A stretch of DNA of 10,216 bases from Saprospiraceae bacterium (GCA_013361075.1 JABWAJ010000151.1:1-10216), one strand, 5' to 3'. Shown: positions 1 through 7,413, counted from the stretch's first letter. Numbers and translations: made by a program. The notes: a model not told the origin generated them from the sequence alone.

Positions 1-2455
1 GTAATTCATCTGCATTTTTGTGGTAATAGCCAACTGTATGCAAACCCGGGTCGGGTTTGATGTAGTGGAGGCCCGATTGGAGCATATAAACATCCGGAGA
101 GACGCCAAATGCCAGCGGGTGCGAATTGTCTATTCGCCCAAGCAACGCCGCGCCGGGGATGGCTTTTTTGCCCATAAAATCTTCCCGGTCAGCATAGCTC
201 AGGTACACCGCTGCATTGCTGCTGTCGCGCTTGATTTCCGGCATTTTGGTTTTGGTAAACTTTGATTTTTGGTCGGTGAAATAACCTGCTGCGCTTTCGC
301 TGGCAACAAGTACTCCGCCTGAACTGACCCACTCGCGCAACTGGTCGAGCTGGTCTTTGGCAAATACCTTATCGAGGCCATCACCGCCACCGGGTAAAAT
401 GAGCACATCGTAGTTTTTCAAATCAACCAGGCCATAGCGTTGTCCGAATTTTGGAAGGGCAGTTTGCTTCAGCACACTGCTCCGAATGCGCTGCACCGGC
501 AATTGCGTTTCCTGATCAAACAGAAAATAGATCTGGCCGCACGACAATGCATCGAAGGGCGGGTCGGTCAACAACGCCACTTTGGGTTGTTTGAGCGGAC
601 GGTTGCTGGAAGAAGCAAGGTCGTAGCCCGATAGCATGCGCCCCGAATCATGGGCCCGAATCACGACACCACAAGTTGTTGCGATTTCCCTCAGTTCGCG
701 TTCTATTCGCGACAAGCGATCCAAATTGGCGCCACACAGCACGATGAGTGACCCTGGTGAATAGGTATTTTTCCCATCGCTGAACGCTTTTTCTGCCGCC
801 CGCACTTTGTAGCCTTTTTGCCACAGCAGCGCCAGTGCTTTTGGCGCGTGGCGCTGGTTCCAGTCAATGAGGTATGCATAGCCGGCAGCGCGGTCGAGCT
901 GGCCAATCGTTTTGGAGGCGGCTTTCACCGGTTGGGTGGCTACCGTACTTTTTTGCGTCAGGTAATACGCGTCTAAATTATAAGCTAAAGGCGCTGACCA
1001 GGTAGAAATGTCGTACATCACGGAGTCTTCAATGGCTAAACTGCGCTCCATGACACTGTTCAGCAGCAAATGCCGGGGCTGATCGGTGGAAATGAGGTAG
1101 GCACCTTTCGCAAAAGTTTTCTTTTCTGCTTTGCCCGTCCGAAAATTAAAAGCCTGGGGCGCATTGAAGTCTCCTGTAGTTTGTTCTACCCGGATGCCCT
1201 GCCGCAGCAAAATGTCGATCACATCCTCCAGATACCCGCCTTGTTCAGCGGGCAGTACATATGCTTTAACAGGTGATTTGCTGCTGGTTGAGCTCCAGGT
1301 ATCGTAGCTGTAGCGCAGCAGTTTCCGGCGGTGTTCTGCCGATTTAAAAATGGTAGCAATGGAAGTCGTGTAGTGGTCGAAAATTCGCTGGCGAAACGTT
1401 TGGACGGTTCCTTCTTCCGTCATCACTGCACGGCCCCCGCCGATGCCGCCCTGCTCAGTGAGCATGCCAATAGCCCCCTGAACACTGGGGTAGCTGGAAC
1501 CGTAGCCCGGATAGAAAAAATCAAAAGCTTCGCGGGTAAAGTAGTTGATCCGGTGCTTGTCAAAAGCGCGCACATTGGCCATCCCGAACGTATCCGACCA
1601 GGCTTCGTAGCGGTCGGGCAGCAGCAGGTTGCGGGGCGTAGTGCCGGGCATGGTGAAATAATTGCTGTTGTAGCCCTGTTCGTGATAATCTACATGTACC
1701 TGCGGCATCCATTTTTGATATTCTGCCGTCAGGCCACGCATTTCGGGATGAACACCCCAAATCCAGTCGCGGTTGAGGTCAAACCAATAATGGTTGGTAC
1801 GGCCATTGGGCCAGGGTTCGTAGTGCTCCAGGTCAGAAGGCTCTTCCGCCACAACGTTGCGTGCCACGCTTTTGTACCAGTAAATATACCGGTCGCGGCC
1901 ATCGGGGTTTACACAGATATAGAGGATGATTACGGAGTTGTCGAGCACCGCTTTGGTGGCGGCATCCGTTGCCGCAGCGAGGCGGTAAGCCACTTGCATG
2001 ACCGCCTCGGTAGAGGAGGCTTCGTTGCCGTGGATGTTGTAACTCATGGAGGTAAATACCGGCTGCGACTCGATCAGTTGGTCTGCTTCTGCCTTACTGA
2101 GAGCGGCCGGATCAGTTAATTTCAGGTGGTTTTGCCGAAGGGTTGCTATGTTTTTGTGGTTTTCCGGCGAGGTGATGACCACATTGATCAACGCGCGCCC
2201 TTCGTAGGTTTTTCCGTATTCGTTCAGGGAAACCTTTTCGGAAGCGGCGTCTAAGGCTTTAAAATAAGCGACTGTATTGGCATAAAGGGTTTTGTCTTCA
2301 CCCAATTTGTATCCTAAAAATGCTTCCGGCACCGGAATGGCTGCGTCGTAAGGCAATTCGGGTTCGAAAGCAAAGCGGGATTCGACCAATTGGATTTGGG
2401 CAGACAGGGAAATGGAGAGTACCCCGCACAGGAGTGGGAAAAGGAGTTTTTTCAT
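1..2455 (-). CDS. Secreted M14-family zinc carboxypeptidase, C-terminus cut by window edge
   Basis: I translated this gene by hand: it is open from the ATG at 2455 to base 2 (818 codons), so the stop lies outside the window. Residues 1-19 (MKKLLFPLLCGVLSISLSA) form a signal peptide with a likely signal peptidase I cut before Q20, so export is expected. The M14 metallopeptidase fold is clear. HGNE at 142-145 supplies zinc ligands H142 and E145, NPDGR lies at 183-187, LNRDW at 227-231 holds the substrate-binding Asn-Arg pair, H258 in VDYHEQG is the third zinc ligand, and E334 in GMLTEQGG fits the catalytic glutamate. Family knowledge predicts removal of C-terminal residues from peptides; the substrate is unknown. 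Beyond about residue 650 the sequence resembles a class I glutamine amidotransferase-like fold (LPGGG at 687-691), with no evident Cys nucleophile. It lies 75 bp downstream of the lipoprotein gene on the same strand. Confidence 0.93.
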   Translation of the reverse strand, partial: MKKLLFPLLCGVLSISLSAQIQLVESRFAFEPELPYDAAIPVPEAFLGYKLGEDKTLYANTVAYFKALDAASEKVSLNEYGKTYEGRALINVVITSPENHKNIATLRQNHLKLTDPAALSKAEADQLIESQPVFTSMSYNIHGNEASSTEAVMQVAYRLAAATDAATKAVLDNSVIILYICVNPDGRDRYIYWYKSVARNVVAEEPSDLEHYEPWPNGRTNHYWFDLNRDWIWGVHPEMRGLTAEYQKWMPQVHVDYHEQGYNSNYFTMPGTTPRNLLLPDRYEAWSDTFGMANVRAFDKHRINYFTREAFDFFYPGYGSSYPSVQGAIGMLTEQGGIGGGRAVMTEEGTVQTFRQRIFDHYTTSIATIFKSAEHRRKLLRYSYDTWSSTSSKSPVKAYVLPAEQGGYLEDVIDILLRQGIRVEQTTGDFNAPQAFNFRTGKAEKKTFAKGAYLISTDQPRHLLLNSVMERSLAIEDSVMYDISTWSAPLAYNLDAYYLTQKSTVATQPVKAASKTIGQLDRAAGYAYLIDWNQRHAPKALALLWQKGYKVRAAEKAFSDGKNTYSPGSLIVLCGANLDRLSRIERELREIATTCGVVIRAHDSGRMLSGYDLASSSNRPLKQPKVALLTDPPFDALSCGQIYFLFDQETQLPVQRIRSSVLKQTALPKFGQRYGLVDLKNYDVLILPGGGDGLDKVFAKDQLDQLREWVSSGGVLVASESAAGYFTDQKSKFTKTKMPEIKRDSSNAAVYLSYADREDFMGKKAIPGAALLGRIDNSHPLAFGVSPDVYMLQSGLHYIKPDPGLHTVGYYHKNADEL

Positions 2456-2530
2456 ACTGCAAAATTTTAATAATCGGTCTGACAAGATAAGAAAGTAAGG
2501 GAACTCCTCTCACATCACCACAAAAAAACC

Positions 2531-3124
2531 TTACTTCACCACCTCCGCCTCTTCCAAAATGTAATTCAAATAATACAAATCCGCATCATTCAACCGGAGT
2601 TTGCCTTTGAAAGTTGTTACCTGATCCAGGTCAAATTCGGGTGCTTTGCCTGCCAATTTGATGTCCATCACCGACTCGGGGCCGGCATTGCCACAAAAAA
2701 AGCACTGGCTGAACGGGTTGGCCGACAGCACCAGGATGTCTGTATTGCCGATTTCTTCGGTCGGGATCACGTAGCCCTTTATTTGTACCATTTTCCCGTC
2801 AAGGGCCTTGATCAAAGGATGAAAAATGGGATAAGGCACAAAGGCGTCGGCTTCGTCGTTGAACATTTCTTTAAATTCTATTTTGGCCAACATTTGCCAG
2901 TTCAAATCCACTGCCTCGCCAAGGAAGGTATAATTTGCAGGGTTGAATGCAGCCGGAGCGGCATTCAGTGCTTTGACCCTTGCTTCTAAGGAAGTATCGG
3001 AGGGTGCCTGAGCTGTGGAATCAACAGAATTGGCAGTTTCTGCTGCTGCATCTTTGGAAGCAGGTGCGCAGGCTGTTGCAAAAAAGAGCAGCGAGATCAG
3101 GATGATGAAACCAAAACGCAACAT
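2531..3124 (-). CDS. Small conserved lipoprotein with CxxC motif, function unknown
   Basis: This encodes a 197-residue protein. Residues 1-18 are a hydrophobic lipoprotein signal (MLRFGFIILISLLFFATA) ending in the lipobox ATAC, with C19 as the lipidated residue. A low-complexity Ala/Ser/Thr linker (20-60) follows, then a compact domain (about 65-197). That domain contains KGYVIP at 116-121, the motif QCFFCGNAGPES at 140-151 (C141 and C144), and an acidic C-terminus. It resembles a family of Bacteroidota lipoproteins in the style of DUF3299, recalled from memory and not searched; no biochemical role is known to me. The CxxC pair could bind metal or act in redox, but that is inference. I chose the ATG at 3124 because extending to the TTG at 3154 adds ten residues in front of an otherwise normal lipoprotein signal. 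It is followed by the carboxypeptidase gene. Confidence 0.88.
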   Translation of the reverse strand: MLRFGFIILISLLFFATACAPASKDAAAETANSVDSTAQAPSDTSLEARVKALNAAPAAFNPANYTFLGEAVDLNWQMLAKIEFKEMFNDEADAFVPYPIFHPLIKALDGKMVQIKGYVIPTEEIGNTDILVLSANPFSQCFFCGNAGPESVMDIKLAGKAPEFDLDQVTTFKGKLRLNDADLYYLNYILEEAEVVK

Positions 3125-3144
3125 AGGAATAAGGTTTAAGCCCA

Positions 3145-3225
3145 CCAGCTCCAAAGGGGAGCCGGATTAGTGTTCAACGATGAGTTCATTATACGAAATA
3201 GAAATAAATTCGGCTCTGCTTCCCC
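3145..3225 (-). promoter_or_regulatory. Mutually exclusive hairpins upstream of the lipoprotein gene
   Basis: Two inverted repeats share one arm. In the short hairpin, 3158-3165 pairs with 3145-3152 (8 bp with one G-U in the minus-strand RNA, 5-nt loop), about 20 nt before the ATG at 3124. In the long hairpin, 3156-3168 pairs with 3207-3225: ten positions with one mismatch, plus GGGG/CCCC beyond a 5-nt bulge. Both use the segment 3158-3165, so they cannot form together. This could be a regulated leader or simply a palindromic intergenic repeat. No protein or ligand is implied. Confidence 0.35.
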
Positions 3226-3227
3226 TC

Positions 3228-3256
3228 GGGGGTTGGGGGCTGACGTTGGGGCAGGG
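3228..3256 (+). repeat. G-rich tract, possible G-quadruplex or interspersed repeat
   Basis: Four G runs (5, 5, 4 and 3 Gs) are separated by 2, 8 and 2 bases in the gap between rplT and the lipoprotein gene. CCCC at 3222-3225 sits just before, so the element can also form a small GC hairpin. The composition differs sharply from the AT-rich surroundings. It resembles short GC-rich palindromic repeats scattered in some Bacteroidota genomes, but copy number cannot be seen from one window. Confidence 0.35.
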
Positions 3257-3273
3257 CTTGTATTTTTTGCAAC

Positions 3274-3310
3274 GAAAAAAGGGAAATGCATGACACATCT
3301 CCCTTTTTTC
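3274..3310 (-). terminator. Intrinsic terminator of infC-rpmI-rplT
   Basis: There is a perfect 11-bp inverted repeat, GAAAAAAGGGA at 3274-3284 and TCCCTTTTTTC at 3300-3310, with a 15-nt loop. In the minus-strand transcript the 3' arm ends in six Us. It starts 44 bp after the rplT stop. Because the stem is symmetric with an A tract on one side and a T tract on the other, it could work in both directions, but no plus-strand gene reaches it. Confidence 0.75.
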
Positions 3311-3353
3311 AGTCAGCATCTGTTGGCATTAGACGCTTCAGGTTATCAACGGC

Positions 3354-3698
3354 TTACTTCAGTCGCTCAACCAAAGCTTTGAACGCTTCGGGGTGATTCA
3401 GCGCGAGGTCTGCAAGCACCTTTCTGTTGAGTTCGACCTTATTTTCAGCCAGCTTGTGAATGAGCTTGGAGTAGGAAGTGCCCAATTGGCGGGCGCCTGC
3501 GTTAATCCTGGCAATCCAGAGGCGGCGATAAGCGCGTTTTTTCAGCTTGCGGCCTACAAACGCATAACCCATTGCTTTCTCTACGGCGTTTTTAGCGACC
3601 GTAAGGACATTTTTCCGGCGGCCAAAATAACCCTTGGCGGCCTTGAAGATTTTTTTCCGGCGATGCTTGGAAGCGACCGAATTTACAGAACGTGGCAT
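3354..3698 (-). CDS. rplT: Large ribosomal subunit protein bL20
   Basis: This is a 114-residue, strongly basic protein starting MPRSVNSVASKHRRKK, the usual bL20 opening, with KGYFGRRKN at 22-30 and the conserved block RRLWIARINAGAR at 58-70. The length is normal for the family, which is near 115-120 residues. bL20 binds 23S rRNA early in assembly of the large subunit. In well-studied bacteria it also represses its own operon by binding mRNA. It is the last gene of infC-rpmI-rplT and is followed by a strong terminator. The 159-bp gap after rpmI is unusually long for this cluster and contains structured sequence. Confidence 0.98.
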   Translation of the reverse strand: MPRSVNSVASKHRRKKIFKAAKGYFGRRKNVLTVAKNAVEKAMGYAFVGRKLKKRAYRRLWIARINAGARQLGTSYSKLIHKLAENKVELNRKVLADLALNHPEAFKALVERLK

Positions 3699-3715
3699 AA
3701 AACATTTTTTAGTGC

Positions 3716-3757
3716 AACACAGGGGCCTGAAGTCTTTTCGGACACTTTGCCTGTGTT
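3716..3757 (-). promoter_or_regulatory. Hairpin in the rpmI-rplT spacer, possible bL20 control site
   Basis: AACACAGG at 3716-3723 is the exact inverse of CCTGTGTT at 3750-3757. The 26-nt interior can fold again (GTC 3732-3734 with GAC 3741-3743, loop TTTTCG). The structure ends 17 nt before the rplT ATG, close enough to affect ribosome access. There is no T run after it in the direction of transcription, so it is not a simple terminator. A role in bL20 autoregulation or mRNA processing is inference. Confidence 0.35.
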
Positions 3758-3769
3758 CTCGTTAAAAAA

Positions 3770-3825
3770 GAGACGTTAGATGTCAGATTTCAGATCTAAG
3801 ACGAGGGACGTTTCCATTGAGACGT
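3770..3825. repeat. Three short repeats in the rpmI-rplT spacer
   Basis: The heptamer GAGACGT occurs at 3770-3776 and 3819-3825, with the variant GGGACGT at 3805-3811. An additional inverted pair, TTAGAT (3776-3781) and ATCTAA (3794-3799), lies between them. The copies are short and could be chance. They are recorded because the spacer is otherwise unexplained. Confidence 0.25.
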
Positions 3826-3857
3826 GTGGTCTGATCCGTTTCTTTACATCAAAAAAA

Positions 3858-4052
3858 TTAAGCGAGCAACATGCGCTTTACGCGTGCCTCATCGGCTTCG
3901 CTCACTACGCCTGCATCGCGGTTACGCAGCTTGGATTTTCTGCTTTTGCTGCCCAACCGGTGCGATGTGTTGGCATGAAAGCGCTTTACCTTGCCGGAGC
4001 CGGTAATTTTGAAGCGCTTTTTCGCACTTGAGTGCGTCTTCATCTTAGGCAT
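3858..4052 (-). CDS. rpmI: Large ribosomal subunit protein bL35
   Basis: This is a 64-residue basic protein that opens MPKMKTHSSAKKRFKITGSGK, the diagnostic bL35 N-terminus (KTxSxAKKRF). HANTSHRLGSKS lies at 26-37 and the end is MLLA. The length matches the family, at about 65 residues. bL35 is a structural protein of the 50S subunit. It sits 66 bp after infC and 159 bp before rplT, in the standard bacterial order infC-rpmI-rplT. The ATG at 4052 is the only sensible start. Confidence 0.98.
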   Translation of the reverse strand: MPKMKTHSSAKKRFKITGSGKVKRFHANTSHRLGSKSRKSKLRNRDAGVVSEADEARVKRMLLA

Positions 4053-4118
4053 CAGTCAATGAATTTTGTTAAAACGAGGTGCAAAAATAGACAAATCCTC
4101 CTAATCTCAAAGCGCTCC

Positions 4119-4700
4119 TTACTTCTTTTTTTTCGGTGTCACGATAACGATCATGCGACGACCTTCTAATTTAGGCAAGGATTCAGCCTGTCCGTATTCC
4201 TCCAGCTCCTTCAGAAAGCGCAGCAACAGCAATTCTCCCCGGTCTTTGAAAACAATCGTCCGGCCGCGGAAATTGACATAAGCTTTTACTTTTGCCCCTT
4301 CATCGAGGAAAGTTTTGGCGTGGCGTACTTTAAACTCGAAATCGTGATCATCGGTATTCGGTCCAAAACGAATTTCTTTGATAACCGTTTTCGCCGTTTT
4401 CGCCTTGATTTCCTTTTCTTTCTTCTTTTTTTCGTAGAGGAATTTGTTGTAGTCCGTGATGCGTACTACGGGAGGTACGGCATTCGGGGATATTTCTACA
4501 ACATCAAGTTCGACCTGGGTGGCCCACTCTTTAACCTTGCGGGTAGGATAAACACCGGCTTCTATGGTGGTTCCGATGATGTTGCTCAATTCCTCCAGGC
4601 TGTCGCCGACTAATCGGACTTCCGGGATTCGAATTTGGTCATTCACCCTAAATTCAGGCTGTTTAAAGGTGTCTTGCCTGGAGAATTCTCTCTTTGCCAA
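4119..4700 (-). CDS. infC: Translation initiation factor IF-3, TTG start
   Basis: This encodes 193 residues, a little longer than the 180 of E. coli IF3. The N-terminal domain begins with RVNDQIRIPEVRLVGD (18-33) and runs to PPVVRITDYNKFLYE. A lysine-rich linker (KKKKEKEIKAK) leads to the C-terminal domain, which has KEIRFGPN, HDFEFKVRHAKTFL, VNFRGR and a terminal PKKKK. IF3 binds the 30S subunit, blocks premature joining with 50S and rejects wrong start codons. No in-frame ATG exists upstream: an in-frame TAA lies six codons before, followed only by CTA, AAC, GAC, AAA and CGA. TTG at 4700 is therefore the best start, giving (M)AKREF. The only other candidate, a GTG at residue 19, would cut into the conserved RVN motif. 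A -7 promoter-like box at 4743-4750 suggests its own transcript. thrS, a common upstream neighbour, is absent. Confidence 0.95.
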   Translation of the reverse strand: MAKREFSRQDTFKQPEFRVNDQIRIPEVRLVGDSLEELSNIIGTTIEAGVYPTRKVKEWATQVELDVVEISPNAVPPVVRITDYNKFLYEKKKKEKEIKAKTAKTVIKEIRFGPNTDDHDFEFKVRHAKTFLDEGAKVKAYVNFRGRTIVFKDRGELLLLRFLKELEEYGQAESLPKLEGRRMIVIVTPKKKK

Positions 4701-4742
4701 TCGTTTGTCGTTTAGTTAAACCATATTGCTTTAAAGCACGGT

Positions 4743-4750
4743 CAAATATA
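4743..4750 (-). promoter_or_regulatory. Putative -7 promoter box for infC-rpmI-rplT
   Basis: On the minus strand the bases read TATATTTG, an exact match to the Bacteroidota -7 consensus TAnnTTTG. Transcription would start near 4737 and leave a leader of about 37 nt before the TTG start. No TTG is found at the usual -33 distance, so the match is partial. It lies directly after the clpC terminator, where a new promoter would be needed. Confidence 0.45.
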
Positions 4751-4764
4751 ATGCAAATATGTAA

Positions 4765-4799
4765 AAAAGTACACCAGCAAAAAATGCTGATGTACTTTT
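4765..4799 (-). terminator. Intrinsic terminator of clpC
   Basis: The arms 4765-4779 and 4785-4799 form a 15-bp stem around a 5-nt loop. The single non-Watson-Crick position is a G-U pair in the minus-strand RNA. The 3' arm ends in a run of Us (A tract 4763-4768 on the plus strand). It lies 20 bp after the clpC stop and separates clpC from infC. Confidence 0.85.
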
Positions 4800-4819
4800 A
4801 TTAATTTGTTGAAGTCTGT

Positions 4820-7378
4820 TTATTCCTCCACGTCCGAAATCACGGTCGTTTGTGCCAGTTTAATTTCCAGGCCTTCTCCGTTTTCTTTCAGCGAAGCTTC
4901 AAGATGGGCCCCTTCCTGCGGATTCTCGTTGAGGATGAACTCTGCAAGCGGGTCTTCAATGTATTTCTGAATGGCCCGGTGCAGCGGGCGTGCGCCAAAT
5001 TGCGGATCGAAGCCTTTTTCAGCAACAAATTTTTTCGCTCCTTCTGTCAGTTCCAGTTTGAAATTCAGCCCGTTCAGTCGCTGGTACAAATCCTGCAACG
5101 CAAGATCAATGATGCTGAAAATTTCTTCCTGCCCTAACGTATTGAAGATGACCACATCGTCAATCCTGTTGAGGAATTCTGGCGAAAACGTGCGTTTCAG
5201 AGCATTCTGGATGATCGTTTTGGAATGATCTTCTGATGCCTCCTGGCGTGCCTGAGTTGCAAAGCCTACACCCTGACCAAAATCCTTCAACTGGCGTACA
5301 CCAATGTTGGAAGTCATGATGATGAGTGTGTTTTTGAAATCCACTTTACGGCCCAGGCTATCGGTCAGTTGTCCGTCATCCAGTACCTGGAGCAGGATAT
5401 TGAATACATCCGAGTGGGCTTTTTCAATTTCGTCCAGCAGGACTACCGAATAAGGCTTGCGGCGCACTTTTTCCGTCAACTGCCCGCCTTCTTCGTAACC
5501 CACATAGCCCGGAGGAGCGCCAATGAGTCGGCTTACAGAAAATTTTTCCATGTATTCGCTCATGTCAATCCGGATGAGCGCATCTTCGCTGTCGAACATG
5601 TAGCGGGCCAGCGCTTTGGCGGTTTCGGTTTTCCCGACACCGGTAGGGCCGAGGAAAATGAAGGAGCCAATGGGTTTGGACGGCGATTTTAAGCCTAAGC
5701 GGTTGCGCTGGATGGCTTTGGTTACTTTCGTAATGGCTTCTTCCTGGCCAATGATGATGTGCTTCAGGTCGCTCACCATATTGACCAATTTTTTGCCTTC
5801 GCTTTGTGCCACGCGCTTGACAGGAATGCCGGTCATCATGGAAACTACCTCTGCAATATCCTCTTCATCAACCGGATAGCGCTTCACTTTCACTTCTTCC
5901 TCCCATTGCTGCTTGGCAAATTCAAGCTGGCGAACCAATTTGGATTCTTTGTCACGCAGGTCGGCAGCACGCTCGTATTGCTGATCTTTAACCGCTTGAT
6001 TTTTAGAGTCTTTCAACTCTTCGATGCGTTTTTCCAGCTCCTCCACATGCTCCGGCACATGGATATTTTTAAGGTGAACGCGGGCGCCCACTTCATCCAG
6101 TACATCAATGGCTTTGTCCGGCAGGAAGCGATCTGTGACGTAGCGGTCGCTGAGGCGAACGCAGGCGTTGATGGCTTCTTCAGAATACGTCACATTGTGA
6201 AACTCTTCATAACGCGGCCTGATGTTATTGAGAATGTGAATGGTATCTTCTACGGAAGGCGGATCCACCATAACTTTCTGGAAGCGGCGGTCAAGCGCCC
6301 CATCTTTTTCAATGTACTGGCGGTATTCATCAAGGGTAGAAGCACCGATGCACTGCAATTCGCCACGTGCCAGGGCTGGTTTAAAAATATTGGAAGCGTC
6401 CAGCGAGCCGGTAGCGCCGCCTGCGCCTACAATGGTGTGGATTTCGTCAATGAAAAGGATCACATCCCGGGATTTCTCCAGTTCATTCATGATCGCTTTC
6501 ATACGCTCCTCAAACTGGCCCCGGTATTTTGTGCCGGCCACCAGTGCAGCCAGGTCGAGCATCACAATCCGCTTATTGAACAAGGTGCGGGATACTTTTT
6601 TCTGGATGATGCGGAGGGCCAGGCCTTCGACGATTGCAGTTTTACCAACGCCGGGTTCGCCAATCAGGATTGGATTGTTCTTTTTGCGACGGCTGAGGAT
6701 CTGAGAAACGCGCTCAATTTCAGTATCCCGTCCAATAATCGGATCAAGTTTGTCTTCTTCCGCCAGTTTGGTAATGTCCCGGCCAAAGTTGTCTAAAACA
6801 GGGGTCCGCGATTTGGTATTCCCCTTGCGTTGCTGCTGGTAGCGGGATTGTCCTTCATCGTCATCATAAGGGTCGTCCTGCTCAGATGGTGCCTGAGCAT
6901 ACGGCTCAATATAACCGGTAAAATCTTGTTCCTGTCGCACATATTCCAACTCCGATTTGAACGTATCGTAATCTACGTCAAATTGCTGGAGGATTTTCGA
7001 AGCGGGCATTTCTTTGTGTTTTAAGATAGAAAGCAGCAAATGCTCCGGATTGATTTCTTCGTTCTTGAGCATCTTGGCTTCCAAAAAGGTTACCTTCAAT
7101 ACTTTTTCAGCTTGTTTGTTCAGTGGCAGGCCATCGATATTCAAACCGGTGAAAGCGCTTGCCGGGCTTTTCTGGATGGAATCTTCCAACAGGCGCTGCA
7201 ACTCTGCTGCGTCCACATCTAATGATTCCAGCACTTTCATCGCCAAACTGTCTTTTTCAGACACGATGCCCAGCAGTAAGTGTTCCGTCCCGATGAAGTC
7301 ATGCTCCAGCCGTCGGGCCTCTTCCCTGCTTTTGGTGATGATTTGCTTAACTTTTGGTGAAAACTTTCTATTGTTCAT
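4820..7378 (-). CDS. clpC: ATP-dependent unfoldase ClpC (Hsp100)
   Basis: This 852-residue protein has the full ClpC layout. Two Clp N-domain repeats (about 5-145) bind substrates or adaptors. A Gln/Asp-rich linker (155-195) leads to the first AAA+ domain, with Walker A GEPGVGKT at 240-247 and Walker B ending D311-E312. The coiled middle region carries a UVR-type motif (KDQQYERAADLRDKESKL, 464-481). The second AAA+ domain has Walker A GPTGVGKT at 577-584 and Walker B ending D649-E650. VGF at 704-706 matches the loop that docks on ClpP, so a ClpCP protease is expected, although clpP is not in the window. The ring unfolds proteins and feeds them to ClpP, with roles in quality control and stress. 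I placed the start at the ATG at 7378 (MNNRKFSPKVKQ), the usual ClpC beginning. An in-frame extension to the TTG at 7447 would add 23 residues unlike the family. Confidence 0.97.
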   Translation of the reverse strand: MNNRKFSPKVKQIITKSREEARRLEHDFIGTEHLLLGIVSEKDSLAMKVLESLDVDAAELQRLLEDSIQKSPASAFTGLNIDGLPLNKQAEKVLKVTFLEAKMLKNEEINPEHLLLSILKHKEMPASKILQQFDVDYDTFKSELEYVRQEQDFTGYIEPYAQAPSEQDDPYDDDEGQSRYQQQRKGNTKSRTPVLDNFGRDITKLAEEDKLDPIIGRDTEIERVSQILSRRKKNNPILIGEPGVGKTAIVEGLALRIIQKKVSRTLFNKRIVMLDLAALVAGTKYRGQFEERMKAIMNELEKSRDVILFIDEIHTIVGAGGATGSLDASNIFKPALARGELQCIGASTLDEYRQYIEKDGALDRRFQKVMVDPPSVEDTIHILNNIRPRYEEFHNVTYSEEAINACVRLSDRYVTDRFLPDKAIDVLDEVGARVHLKNIHVPEHVEELEKRIEELKDSKNQAVKDQQYERAADLRDKESKLVRQLEFAKQQWEEEVKVKRYPVDEEDIAEVVSMMTGIPVKRVAQSEGKKLVNMVSDLKHIIIGQEEAITKVTKAIQRNRLGLKSPSKPIGSFIFLGPTGVGKTETAKALARYMFDSEDALIRIDMSEYMEKFSVSRLIGAPPGYVGYEEGGQLTEKVRRKPYSVVLLDEIEKAHSDVFNILLQVLDDGQLTDSLGRKVDFKNTLIIMTSNIGVRQLKDFGQGVGFATQARQEASEDHSKTIIQNALKRTFSPEFLNRIDDVVIFNTLGQEEIFSIIDLALQDLYQRLNGLNFKLELTEGAKKFVAEKGFDPQFGARPLHRAIQKYIEDPLAEFILNENPQEGAHLEASLKENGEGLEIKLAQTTVISDVEE

Positions 7379-7413
7379 CTGCGAAGTTATTCTGCGCCTG
7401 TGATTGAATAGGG

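Noticed and set aside
1331..2119. A 262-codon open frame on the plus strand
   Set aside because: It lies wholly antisense to the M14 carboxypeptidase, whose catalytic motifs are in the opposite strand; the plus-strand translation shows no recognisable domain.
2456..2530. Search for a terminator or promoter between the lipoprotein and carboxypeptidase genes
   Set aside because: No stable hairpin and no TAnnTTTG match with correct spacing were found; the two genes may share a transcript.
3125..3154. N-terminal extension of the lipoprotein from a TTG start
   Set aside because: The ATG at 3124 yields a standard lipoprotein signal; the extension would place ten extra residues before it and overlaps a hairpin.
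5759..6796. A 345-codon open frame on the plus strand
   Set aside because: It is antisense to the AAA+ domains of clpC and reflects the codon bias of that gene; its product has no recognisable features.
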